Positions 45,401-56,099 are shown, counted from the first letter of the stretch. The stretch: DNA of 64,000 bases from Spisula solida (GCA_947247005.1 OX365945.1:10918501-10982500), one strand, 5' to 3'. Notes: a model not told the origin generated them from the sequence alone. Numbers and translations: made by a program.

Positions 45401-48400
45401 TACACCATAAATTGCGTAACTTATTTAAACAATCCCCTATGCATGACAGTTAACACATAATTGTCTAATAAGTTTTACTGACCTGACGATTCTTTAAATG
45501 ATGTGTCATATGCCTGTTCCAAATTCTGTCACTCCCTAAATGGTTTTCACCAACATCTAACAAGCTTACTTTGCTGACTTCACGTTTTCTACGACCCTTT
45601 GATTTCTTTTTTCCACCCTTCTTTTTCCTGCCTTTCTTTCCACTGCTTGATGTGCTTCCACCTTTCTTCCCCTTCTTTTCTTTCTTGCCGCCTTTTTTTG
45701 CTGGTGCCTCCCCACTGCCTGATGTGCTTCCACCTTTCTTCCCCTTCTTCCCTTTCTTGCCGCCTTTCTTTGCTGACGCCTCCCTACTGCCTGATGTGCT
45801 TCCACCTTTCTTCCCCTTCTTTCCTTTCTTGCCGCCTTTCTTTGCTGGCGCCTCCCCGCTGCCTGATGTGCTTCCACCTTTCTTCCCCTTCTTTTCTTTC
45901 TTGCCGCCTTTCTTGGCTGGCGCCTCCCCACTGCTTGATGTGCTTCCAGCTTTCTTCCCCTTCTTTCCTTTTTTGGCTGGCGCCTCCCCACTGCTTGAAG
46001 TGCTTCCAGCTTTCTTCCCCTTCTTTCCTTTCTTGGCTGGCGCCTCCTCACTGCTTGATGTGCTTCCACCTTTTCTTGCCTTCTTTCCTTTTTTGCCTTT
46101 CTTCTTTCCCTTCTTGCTTGTTTTACCACCTTTCTTCCCCTTCTTTCCTTTTTTGCCTTTCTTCTTTCCCTTCTTGCTCATTTTACCACCTTTCTTCCCC
46201 TTCTTTCCCTTTTTGCCTTTCTGCTTTCCCTTCTTGCTAATCTTACCACCTTTCTTTCCTTTCTTCCCCTTCTTGCCTTTCTTCTTTCCCTTCTTGCTCA
46301 TTTTACCACCTTTCTTCCCCTTCTTTCCCTTTTTGCCTTTCTTCTTTCCCTTCGCGCTCATTTTACCATCTTTCTTCCCCTTCTTTTCCTTTTTACCTTT
46401 CTTCTTTCCCTTCTTGCTCATCTTACCACCTTTCTTACCCTTCTTTCCTTTTTTGCCTTTCTTCTTTCCCTTCTTGCTCATTTTGCCACCTTTCTTCCCC
46501 TTCTTCCCCTTTTTGCCTTTCTTCTTTCCCTTCTTGCTCATTTTACCACCTTTCTTCCCCTTTTTTCCATTTTTGCCTTTCTTCTTTCCCTTCTTGCTCA
46601 GTTTACCACCTTTCTTTCCTTTCTTCCCCTTCTTGCCTTTCTTCTTTCCCTTCTTGCTCATTTTGCCACCTTTCTGCCCCTTCTTTTCCTTTTTGCCTTT
46701 CTTCTTTCCCTTCTTCCTCATCTTACCACTTTTTCTCCCCTTCTTTCCCTTTTTGCCTTTCTTCTTTCCCTTCTTGCTCATTTTACCACCTTTCTTTCCT
46801 TTCTTCCCCTTCTTGCCTTTCTTCTTTCCCTTCTTGCTCATTTTGCCACCTTTCTGCCCCTTCTTTCCCTTTTTGCCTTTCTTCTTTCCCTTCTTGCTAA
46901 TTTTACCACCTTTCTTCCCCTTCTTTCCCTTTTTGCCTTTCTTCTTTCCCTTCTTGCTCATCTTACCACCTTTTCTGCCCTTCTTTCCCTTTTTGCCTTT
47001 CGTCTTTCCCTTCTTGCTCATTTTACCACCTTTCTTTCCTTTCTTCCCCTTCTTGCCTTTCTTCTTTCCCTTCTTCCTCATCTTACCACTTTTCTTCCCC
47101 TGCTTTCCCTTTTTGCCTTTCTTCTTTCCCTTCTTGCTCATTTTGCCACCTTTCTTCCCCTTTTTTCCCTTTTTGCCTTTCTTCTTTCCCTTCTTGCTCA
47201 TTTTACCACCTTTCTTTCCTTTCTTCCCCTTTTTGCCTTTCTTCTTTCCCTTCTTGCTCATCTTACCACCTTTTCTTCCCTTCTTTCCCTTTTTGCCATT
47301 CTTCTTTCCCTTCTTGCTCATTTTGCCACCTTTCTTTCTGTTCTTTCCCTTTTTGCCTTTCTTCTTTCCCTTTTTGCTCATTTTGCCACCTTTCTTCCCG
47401 TTCTTTCCCTTTTTGCCTTTCTTCTTTCCCTTCCTGCTCAATTTACCACCTTTCTTGCCCTTCTTTCCCTTTTTGCCTTTCTTCTTTCCCTTCCTGCTCA
47501 TTTTACCACCTTTTCTACCCTTTTTGCCTTTCTTCTTTCCCTTCTTCCTCATCTTACCACCTTTCTTTCTGTTCTTTCCTTTTTTGCCTTTCTTCCACTT
47601 CCTGCTCATTTTACCACCTTTCCTACCCTTTTTGCCTTTCTTCTTTCCCTTCCAGCTCATTTTGCCACCTTTCTTTCCCTTCTTTCCTTTTTTGCCTTTC
47701 TTCTTTCCCTTCCTGCTCGCAATTCTACCACCTTTTCTACCCTTTTTGCCTTTCTTCTTTCCCTTCTTGCTCATTTTACCACCTTTCCAACCCTTTTTGC
47801 CTTTCTTCTTTCCCTTCTTCCTCATCTTACCACCTTTTCTTCCCTTCTTTCCCTTTTTGCCTTTCTTCCACTTCCTGCTCATTTTACCACCTTTCCTACC
47901 CTTTTTGCCTTTCTTCTTTCCCTTCCAGCTCATTTTGCCACCTTTCTTCCCCTTCTTTCCTTTTTTGCCTTTCTTCTTTCCCTTCCTGCTCGCAATTCTA
48001 CCACCTTTTCTACCCTTTTTGCCTTTCTTCTTTCCCTTCTTGCTCATTTTACCACCTTTCCAACCCTTTTTGCCTTTCTTCTTTCCCTTCTTCCTCATCT
48101 TACCACCTTTCTTTCTGTTCTTTCCTTTTTTGCCTTTCTTCCACTTCCTGCTCATTTTACCACCTTTCCTACCCTTTTTGCCTTTCTTCTTTCCCTTCCA
48201 GCTCATTTTACCACCTTTTCTTCCCTTCTTTCCCTTTTTGCCTTTCTTCTTTCCCATCCTGCTCATCTTACCACCTTTCCTACCCTTTTTGCCTTTCTTC
48301 TTTCCCTTCTTCCTCATCTTACCACCTTTCTTTCTGTTCTTTCCTTTTTTGCCTTTCTTCCACTTCCTGCTCATTTTACCACCTTTCCTACCCTTTTTGC

Positions 48401-51400
48401 CTTTCTTCTTTCCCTTCCAGCTCATTTTGCCACCTTTCTTCCCCTTCTTTCCTTTTTTGCCTTTCTTCTTTCCCTTCCTGCTCGCAATTCTACCACCTTT
48501 TCTACCCTTTTTGCCTTTCTTCTTTCCCTTCTTGCTCATTTTACCACCTTTCCAACCCTTTTTGCCTTTCTTCTTTCCCTTCTTCCTCATCTTACCACCT
48601 TTCTTTCTGTTCTTTCCCTTTTTGCCTTTCTTCTTTCCCTTCCTGCTCAATTTACCACCTTTCTTACCCTTCTTTCCTTTTTTGCCTTTCTTCCACTTCC
48701 TGCTCATTTTACCACCTTTCCTACCCTTTTTCCCTTTCTTCTTTCCCTTCCAGCTCATTTTACCACCTTTTCTTCCCTTCTTTCCCTTTTTGCCTTTCTT
48801 CTTTCCCATCCTGCTCATCTTACCACCTTTCCTACCCTTTTTGCCTTTCTTCTTTCCCTTCTTCCTCATCTTACCACCTTTCTTTCTGTTCTTTCCTTTT
48901 TTGCCTTTCTTCCACTTCCTGCTCATTTTACCACCTTTCCTACCCTTTTTGCCTTTCTTCTTTCCCTTCCAGCTCATTTTGCCACCTTTCTTCCCCTTCT
49001 TTCCTTTTTTGCCTTTCTTCTTTCCCTTCCTGCTCGCAATTCTACCACCTTTTCTACCCTTTTTGCCTTTCTTCTTTCCCTTCTTGCTCATTTTACCACC
49101 TTTCCAACCCTTTTTGCCTTTCTTCTTTCCCTTCTTCCTCATCTTACCACCTTTTCTTCCCTTCTTTCCCTTTTTGCCTTTCTTCCACTTCCTGCTCATT
49201 TTACCACCTTTCCTACCCTTTTTGCCTTTCTTCTTTCCCTTCCAGCTCATTTTGCCACCTTTCTTCCCCTTCTTTCCTTTTTTGCCTTTCTTCTTTCCCT
49301 TCCTGCTCGCAATTCTACCACCTTTTCTACCCTTTTTGCCTTTCTTCTTTCCCTTCTTGCTCATTTTACCACCTTTCCAACCCTTTTTGCCTTTCTTCTT
49401 TCCCTTCTTCCTCATCTTACCACCTTTCTTTCTGTTCTTTCCTTTTTTGCCTTTCTTCCACTTCCTGCTCATTTTACCACCTTTCCTACCCTTTTTCCCT
49501 TTCTTCTTTCCCTTCCAGCTCATTTTACCACCTTTTCTTCCCTTCTTTCCCTTTTTGCCTTTCTTCTTTCCCATCCTGCTCATCTTACCACCTTTCCTAC
49601 TCTTTTTGCCTTTCTTCTTTCCCTTCTTCCTCATCTTACCACCTTTCTTTCTGTTCTTTCCTTTTTTGCCTTTCTTCCACTTCCTGCTCATTTTACCACC
49701 TTTCCTACCCTTTTTGCCTTTCTTCTTTCCCTTCCAGCTCATTTTGCCACCTTTCTTCCCCTTCTTTCCTTTTTTGCCTTTCTTCTTTCCCTTCCTGCTC
49801 GCAATTCTACCACCTTTTCTACCCTTTTTGCCTTTCTTCTTTCCCTTCTTGCTCATTTTACCACCTTTCCAACCCTTTTTGCCTTTCTTCTTTCCCTTCT
49901 TCCTCATCTTACCACCTTTCTTTCTGTTCTTTCCCTTTTTGCCTTTCTTCTTTCCCTTCCTGCTCAATTTACCACCTTTCTTACCCTTCTTTCCTTTTTT
50001 GCCTTTCTTCCACTTCCTGCTCATTTTACCACCTTTCCTACCCTTTTTCCCTTTCTTCTTTCCCTTCCAGCTCATTTTACCACCTTTTCTTCCCTTCTTT
50101 CCCTTTTTGCCTTTCTTCTTTCCCATCCTGCTCATCTTACCACCTTTCCTACCCTTTTTGCCTTTCTTCTTTCCCTTCTTCCTCATCTTACCACCTTTCT
50201 TTCTGTTCTTTCCTTTTTTGCCTTTCTTCTTTCCCTTCCTGCTCGCAATTCTACCACCTTTTCTACCCTTTTTGCCTTTCTTCTTTCCCTTCCAGCTCAT
50301 TTTGCCACCTTTCTTCCCCTTCTTTCCGTTTTTGCCTTTCTTCTTTCCCTTCCTGCTCGCAATTCTACCACCTTTTCTACCCTTTTTGCCTTTCTTCTTT
50401 CCCTTCTTGCTCATTTTACCACCTTTCCAACCCTTTTTGCCTTTCTTCTTTCCCTTCTTCCTCATCTTACCACCTTTCTTTCTGTTCTTTCCCTTTTTGC
50501 CTTTCTTCTTTCCCTTCCTGCTCAATTTACCACCTTTCTTACCCTTCTTTCCTTTTTTGCCTTTCTTCCACTTCCTGCTCATTTTACCACCTTTCCTACC
50601 CTTTTTCCCTTTCTTCTTTCCCTTCCAGCTCATTTTACCACCTTTTCTTCCCTTCTTTCCCTTTTTGCCTTTCTTCTTTCCCATCCTGCTCATCTTACCA
50701 CCTTTCCTACCCTTTTTGCCTTTCTTCTTTCCCTTCTTCCTCATCTTACCACCTTTCTTTCTGTTCTTTCCTTTTTTGCCTTTCTTCCACTTCCTGCTCA
50801 TTTTACCACCTTTCCTACCCTTTTTGCCTTTCTTCTTTCCCTTCCAGCTCATTTTACCACCTTTTCTTCCCTTCTTTCCCTTTTTGCCTTTCTTCTTTCC
50901 CATCCTGCTCATCTTACCACCTTTCCTACCCTTTTTCCCTTTCTTCTTTCCCTTCCAGCTCATTTTACCACCTTTTCTTCCCTTCTTTCCCTTTTTGCCT
51001 TTCTTCTTTCCCATCCTGCTCATCTTACCACCTTTCCTACCCTTTTTGCCTTTCTTCTTTCCCTTCTTCCTCATCTTACCACCTTTCTTTCTGTTCTTTC
51101 CTTTTTTGCCTTTCTTCCACTTCCTGCTCATTTTACCACCTTTCCTACCCTTTTTGCCTTTCTTCCTTCCCTTCCAGCTCATTTTGCCACCTTTCTTCCC
51201 CTTCTTTCCTTTTTTGCCTTTCTTCTTTCCCTTCCTGCTCGCAATTCTACCACCTTTTCTACCCTTTTTGCCTTTCTTCTTTCCCTTCTTGCTCATTTTA
51301 CCACCTTTTCTTCCCTTCTTTCCCTTTTTGCCTTTCTTCTTTCCCTTCTTGCTCATTTTACCACCTTTCCAACCCTTTTTGCCTTTCTTCTTTCCCTTCT

Positions 51401-52583
51401 TCCTCATCTTACCACCTTTCTTTCTGTTCTTTCCCTTTTTGCCTTTCTTCTTTCCCTTCCTGCTCAATTTACCACCTTTCTTACCCTTCTTTCCTTTTTT
51501 GCCTTTCTTCCACTTCCTGCTCATTTTACCACCTTTCCTACCCTTTTTCCCTTTCTTCTTTCCCTTCCAGCTCATTTTACCACCTTTTCTTCCCTTCTTT
51601 CCCTTTTTGCCTTTCTTCTTTCCCATCCTGCTCATCTTACCACCTTTCCTACCCTTTTTGCCTTTCTTCTTTCCCTTCTTCCTCATCTTACCACCTTTCT
51701 TTCTGTTCTTTCCTTTTTTGCCTTTCTTCCACTTCCTGCTCATTTTACCACCTTTCCTACCCTTTTTGCCTTTCTTCTTTCCCTTCCAGCTCATTTTACC
51801 ACCTTTTCTTCCCTTCTTTCCCTTTTTGCCTTTCTTCTTTCCCATCCTGCTCATCTTACCACCTTTCCTACCCTTTTTGCCTTTCTTCTTTCCCTTCCTG
51901 CTCATTTTACCACCTTTTCTACCCTTTTTGCCTTTATTCTTTCCCTTCTTCCTCATCTTACCACCTTTTCTTCCCTTCTTTCCCTTTTTGCCTTTCTTCT
52001 TTCCCTTTCTGCTCATTTTGCCACCTTTCTTCCCCTTCTTTCCTTTTTTGCCTTTCTTCTTTCCCTTCCTGCTCATTTTACCACCTTTTCTACCCTTTTT
52101 GCCTTTCTTCTTTCCCTTCTTCCTCATCTTACCACCTTTCTTTCTGTTCTTTCCTTTTTTGCCTTTCTTCCACTTCCTGCTCATTTTACCACCTTTCCTA
52201 CCCTTTTTGCCTTTCTTCTTTCCCTTCCAGCTCATTTTGCCACCTTTCTTCCCCTTCTTTCCTTTTTTGCCTTTCTTCTTTCCCTTCCTGCTCGCAATTC
52301 TACCACCTTTTCTACCCTTTTTGCCTTTCTTCTTTCCCTTCTTCCTCATCTTACCACCTTTCTTCCACTTCCTTCCTTTTTTGCCTCTTTTCTTTCCCTT
52401 CTTGAGCAAGTTACCACCTTTCCTACCCTTCTTTCCATTTTTGGCTTTCTTCTTTCCCTTCTTCCTCATCTTACCACCTTTCTTCCACTTCCTTCCTTTT
52501 TTGCCTCTTTTCTGTCCCATTCTTCTCATTTTACCACCCCTCCTTTTTCCCTTTCGTCTATTTTTTCCACCTTTTCTTCCAGT
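42290..52583 (-). CDS. Giant Lys/Gly-repeat protein with C-terminal C-type lectin-like domain (5' exon missing)
   Basis: Four exons on the minus strand join in phase: 52583-45483, 44357-44186, 43420-43311, 42478-42290. The first visible exon encodes about 2,367 residues dominated by a 20-residue Lys/Gly unit, then eight GSTS(S/G)S(G/E)EAPAKKG-type units, then a basic RRKR site. The last three exons form a six-cysteine C-type lectin-like domain ending at TGA. All three introns are GT..AG with matched phases (0, 1, 0). The acceptor at the 5' edge means at least one upstream exon, where a signal peptide would be expected; I could not find it. No family with this architecture is known to me. A secreted polycationic matrix, adhesive, mucus or defence protein is plausible, but this is inference. 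Confidence 0.85.
42479..43310 (-). other. Lectin gene intron 3 (of those visible)
   Basis: GT..AG intron of 0.83 kb that contains MITE family A copy 2 (42583-42822). The rest is AT-rich without features. Confidence 0.85.
42583..42822. mobile_element. MITE family A, copy 2 (best preserved)
   Basis: 240 bp; the outer 31 bp of the two ends (GGGTACTGTTTTATCAAAGC..) are perfectly complementary, and imperfect pairing continues to about 70 bp (AAATTTAAATTCTTTATAA). No ORF. Confidence 0.93.
43311..43420 (-). CDS. Lectin-like domain, middle exon
   Basis: Acceptor CTTCCCTTGTAG, donor GTAAGT, phase 1 to phase 0. It encodes (R)NHFDKELIWISSVKTSEG and MMIWESNNKPIKAYNNFQ. WISSV fills the place of the WIGL motif and IWESNNKPIKAYNNF that of the W.dG.p..y..w strand of C-type lectin folds. 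Confidence 0.92.
43421..44185 (-). other. Lectin gene intron 2 (of those visible)
   Basis: GT..AG intron of 0.77 kb that holds MITE family C (43520-43770) and a short ACAGACAGACAGAC-like run is absent here but present just beyond at about 44085-44100 within the same intron. Confidence 0.8.
43520..43770. mobile_element. MITE family C (CAGGGCTGGTATTCACAAAG ends), inverted copy
   Basis: 251 bp, ends CAGGGCTGGTCTTAAGT and GCTTTGTGAATACCAGCCCTG (shown in part). The interior is the reverse complement of the 45062-45330 copy. No ORF and no clear target-site duplication. Confidence 0.9.
44186..44357 (-). CDS. Lectin-like domain, first exon
   Basis: Acceptor TTTCTATTAG, donor GTAAGT, phase 0 to phase 1. 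It encodes VNCPSSYTAATKGNFCF, LTSTMNMTANASVHYC and SKNDGMLVSIETEDKQEAVK. The first two cysteines form the extra N-terminal pair of long-form C-type lectin domains, and the third precedes the G.LVSI.(T)E.(5)V..FL helix. NMT and NAS are possible N-glycosylation sites. Confidence 0.93.
44358..45482 (-). other. Lectin gene intron 1 (of those visible)
   Basis: Donor GTCAGT after CAG at 45483, acceptor ATTAG at 44358. It holds MITE family C (45062-45330), a nine-G run near 45010, and a possible further diverged inverted-repeat element (about 44665-45060). Confidence 0.85.
45062..45330. mobile_element. MITE family C, copy in lectin intron 1
   Basis: 269 bp with ends CAGGGCTGGTATTCACAAAG and CTTTGTGAATACCAGCCCTG, perfectly complementary over at least 20 bp. 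No ORF. Confidence 0.93.
45483..52583 (-). CDS. Lys/Gly-repeat exon of lectin-tailed protein
   Basis: A single open exon of 7,101 bp (2,367 codons) between acceptor TATATTTGTAG and donor GTCAGT, with no stop. From the N-terminus: a short basic TGRKGGKNRRKGKRRGG lead, a zone of mixed units with RKWKKG, KNRKKGG, RMGKKK, WKGKKK and RIASRKG variants (about 52.5-47.5 kb), a more uniform zone of GGKMSKKGKKKGKKGKKGKK units (about 47.5-46.1 kb), eight Ser/Glu/Ala-containing GSTSSSGEAPAKKG units (about 46.1-45.65 kb), then KGRRKREVSKVSLLDVGENH and a non-repetitive linker. The opposite strand is also open, because 60 bp is a multiple of three, but it has no splice or domain support. Confidence 0.85.
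45650..52530. repeat. 60-bp coding satellite with higher-order structure
   Basis: A nearly pure pyrimidine array on the plus strand (purine on minus). The basic unit is 60 bp, with 39-48-bp truncated units mixed in. The rare CGCAATTCTACCACC variant occurs at about 47719, 47991, 48483, 49034, 49307, 49800, 50243, 50357, 51240 and 52289; the spacing 272/492 bp is repeated about 1,317 bp later, which shows block duplication. Confidence 0.95.
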
Positions 52584-53005
52584 CTACAAATATAAAAGAA
52601 ACAGAGTGACATATACTGCCACAATTAATCATAATCACAAAATAGGGAAATAGTTCAAAAGAGCATTCTTTAAAAGCAAATTCATTTATCATCAAGTGGT
52701 ATACACTGTGATGAAATATGTTGAGTTTCAATTACATATAGTTTCATGAGAAACTAGACAAAATTAGACAATATTTAAAATTGAAACAAGAGGACTATGA
52801 TTGCCATGGATTGCTCACCTGAGTCCTTTTTTTAACAAATAATCTAAACATGCAGAATTTTAGGAGAGGACCATCAAAGGAACACTCCTACAAAATTAGC
52901 ACTTGTCTGGTTGTACAGGACAAATAAATATTGGTTTGGACAAGTCACTTTAACAGTAGTTTTATAAAAGAAAACTATTTAAGTTTGGTGATTACTTTAA
53001 AACCC
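52584..53005 (-). other. Upstream intron of the Lys/Gly exon
   Basis: Intron sequence 5' of the acceptor (minus strand). It contains a fragment of the CTCACCTG-ended repeat (52795-52830). No exon for a signal peptide was recognised here or further right in the window. Confidence 0.5.
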
Positions 53006-54020
53006 TACTGTATAAGTGGTTAAGTTCGCGTCGTGGAAATCTTCGCGTTTTTCGCGAATGGCACATTTTCGCGAAGTTTTCCGCCCGCGTAAATATCTGC
53101 CATCATTAAACGGTGTTTATGTACGATCAACTATGATTTCACCACTTACGATGCTTGTTCGTATTATACAAACCAATATAGGAAATGTTAATGGAGTGTG
53201 ATATGAAAATAAAGAAAACATAGCTGTAAAATGACGAATACTTTAGAAAATTACAGTGAAATAAATATTGTATTGATATTTCAACCGTCACGACAAGTTT
53301 ACATACGCACACGGGTTAGTCACCGGTGTAAACATACTTTATTATGATTGATTAATTCAGTCCTATTTATCTCCCTTTGTTAATACTGCACGAATGCATT
53401 TCGGATTATATCGAGTTTCTGGTGTGTTTTCATTAAAAGTTTCAAAGTTTTAGCGATCTGCCTTGAAAACATCAACTATGCCAAACGCTGGTTGATCACA
53501 CATGCACAAACGACAGGTGAAAGACGTGTGTCTACATTGATCTAAGGCAGTTTATCATAAACTGTGAAAGGGGGCCTATTGTTCTAAGTGTGAACAATTA
53601 TTATATACAATGATACAAGAAAACACCAACACAAAACAAAGACGTGACAAGTTTTTTACGATTTATTCAGTTATATTCAGTTGAGTCAATATCAATGAGT
53701 AACAGTAATATTAATTTCATACATAAAGATTATTTCTTGTGAGCGTATCTGATCACATATCATGTTAAATACACACAATATGCATAAAATACGAGGTCAA
53801 ACCAAAACTAATCCCCTCGTTAATGAAGGTAATTTATTATTAAAGGACAATCTGTCCGGTACGGTAATACCAGGAAATAGCATTTCTTAGCGATTTTCAC
53901 GACGTGTAGTTATTACGCTATTTGAAAAATCGTATTTTCGCGAAGATTTATGTACGTGAAATGCCTGAAATGATGGATTCGCGAACTTTTCGACACGCGA
54001 AAATAACCACTTATACAGTA
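53006..54020. mobile_element. TA-flanked element with TACTGTATAAGTGG ends
   Basis: About 1,015 bp. The left end TACTGTATAAGTGGTTAAGT pairs with the right end AACCACTTATACAGTA. Subterminal TTCGCG motifs are dense on both sides (53027-53100 and 53930-54000). No transposase ORF. The termini are of the same style as the 12007 and 12530 MITEs. Confidence 0.85.
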
Positions 54021-55051
54021 TATTCAGACAGAAAATACTCTTGGCTCCTGGCAATCATTCTTTTTAATCAATCAACATTGCTTCAAAACCAGACCAGGCC
54101 AATCTTTACAGTAATTGCTGTGAGTATAATACTTTTAAATGGGGTAAATTCTGCAAAACCTGACCCATTTTAGCCTAGCAACCCGGAAACTTCTGATGTT
54201 ATAATTTTAATTTCTGAAATTGAAACAATTACAGGCCTAGACACTACCTATTTTTCCAACTAGTCCGACAGGGCAAAAGCGCCCAATTTGTAAATAGGAC
54301 AATTACTGGTCCTCCAAGTATTTTCACTGGTCCTTGTGGTCTCGGACCAGTGTTAGTGTCGAGCCCTGCATTTATTACTCATGGTTTTAAACTGTGTTCT
54401 TAATTTTTTCCACTATTTGATTATTTTACCAATTAAATTCATAATAAACTAGATGGGATTTTGACACAAAAAAGTATGACACAAAAAGCGTACAACCTAA
54501 AAATCCTGACAATATGCACAACTTGGCTTGGTACCAACTATTCATGTCAAGTTTCATTGAAATCCGATCAGCGGTTAAGGAGCAGGCGGGTACAAACTTT
54601 GTGACATCCATCCGGATGGACAGACAGACGTTCAGCACAAAAAATGTGTATTAGTTCACATTCAAAGTGATATGACGGCATCGACAGAAAGGTTCAAGCA
54701 TCATGAATGTCGAAGGTAGGAAAATTTGCTAGTATTGTTTGTTTCCAGTTATATTGAGATCCAGATATGTCATATATTTTCGACAGTCCAAAAAATGTTG
54801 ACATAACAAGTTTCCACTGCCTCTGTATGTTGAAGTTTATTTAATGGGGTAAATGCAGTCATTACAGGCTTTCAAGCTTACAGGCTTAGACCATTCAAAA
54901 TTGGAATTATGTTTAGCGTCAACTCCTTTTCACAAAACGTATCTACCCTCCAGAAAAAACAGAAGAAAAGAACAAACTGATTATGAACTACAAATGGTTT
55001 GACCTATACAACATTCTCAATTTTTTATTTTAAAATTGCCAATTTTAGACT
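54021..55051. other. Non-coding, with dispersed repeat
   Basis: About 54430-54720 resembles the bivalve-type repeat with CAAGTTTCATTGAAATCCGA and GGACAGACAGACG; a loosely related copy is at 38080-38230. The remainder shows nothing identifiable. Confidence 0.5.
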
Positions 55052-55060
55052 AGAACACAG

Positions 55061-55808
55061 GCTTCGCGAAAGTGAGAAAAAAAGGCCGGTCCGGCATAAA
55101 ATAAATTTGGCCGGACCGAATCAATTTTGGCCGGACCGAACAATATTAATAGGAAACAGTTAAAAAACCAAATGTTTTGATGTTCATCAAACTCGAGCCA
55201 ATCCCTGTCCTTTTTCCAGGATTATTGAAAAGACCTTGCTGTTCGTTTGGATTCATATTCTTTGTTCCGTTTTTGCTTTTCTTCTTCGGCTGTCTTTCTT
55301 TTTTTCCCAGGTTGTGCACTCCCGTAGTATTTGAGGAACGACATTGTATTGTGGTTACGACAGTGAAGAGTTTCTAAGAGAAATAACTCTTATCATAAAG
55401 TTCGTTTAAATAACGGAAAGTGAACACATTTGCAAAAAGTCGATTTTTAAAAAAACTTATTCATTATTGTTTGCTAGTTTCCGTAACTTGTTTCTCAAAA
55501 ATCTTTTTTGTTGAGATTTGTATTCACAAAATGTGTTTCGGAAAATAACATACTGAAGACAGAGTACAGTATAAGTATTCGTCAAATCAGCGTCTTTTTG
55601 CAAATTTGTTCTCTTTCCGTCCTTTAAACAACCAACCTGCGTATGCGCATCGTTAAATTACTGGAAATAATGCTTCGTACCGATAAATTTCGTACCAGAC
55701 GGTACGAAAATTTTGACGGACATTCGGACCGGCGAGCTATAATTTTTGTCGGACCAAACTGATTTTCACCGGTCATGACCGGCGGTCCGGCGACTTTCGC
55801 GAAGCCTA
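55061..55808. mobile_element. Inverted-repeat element with GCTTCGCGAAAGT ends and 9-bp duplication
   Basis: About 748 bp bounded by GCTTCGCGAAAGT and ACTTTCGCGAAGC. The 9-mer AGAACACAG occurs directly outside both ends (55052-55060 and 55809-55817), a good target-site duplication. Subterminal GGCCGGACCGAA-like repeats are on both sides. No transposase. An 8-9-bp duplication suggests hAT or a Mutator-like group (inference). Confidence 0.85.
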
Positions 55809-55844
55809 AGAACACAGTTGAACAATCAAGTAAAAATTCAAACA

Positions 55845-55950
55845 CTGGGGTGATATTCACAAAGCACAGTAGCAGAAAACTGAGATATTTCTTAAAGTCC
55901 TAAATAAATCTTAAGGTTATCAGCTAAGCAAGAAAATCAAGATGATTAAC
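55845..55950. mobile_element. MITE family C, truncated copy
   Basis: CTGGGGTGATATTCACAAAG and CAGCTAAGCAAGAAAATCAA match one half of family C; the other end is missing. Confidence 0.65.
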
Positions 55951-55952
55951 TT

Positions 55953-56017
55953 AGGCCTAAAAAAAAATAGTTGTGTTTCTGGTGGCATGGACAAAAATAA
56001 TAGGGTCGGTAGGTAGG

Positions 56018-56048
<31 letters not shown>
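55953..56048. repeat. Dispersed repeat fragment ending in a T-run
   Basis: TAGGCCTAAAAAAAAATAG.. GGTGGCATGG .. ATAGGGTCGGT recurs in inverted orientation at 63063-63128. A 29-T run follows (56020-56048). Confidence 0.6.
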
Positions 56049-56050
<2 letters not shown>

Positions 56051-56099
56051 TATTGGCAGGTTCCTTGACTAAGAACTACGGTATATAAAAAAAACACAG

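Noticed and set aside
45571..52653. Plus-strand ORF of 2,360 codons (Phe/Pro/Leu-rich)
   Set aside because: It is the shadow of the minus-strand repeat; no plus-strand splice signals or domains support it, while the minus strand joins in phase to a lectin domain.
53016..53201. Short ORF at the left end of the 53-kb element
   Set aside because: It is made of the element's subterminal TTCGCG repeats and does not resemble a transposase.
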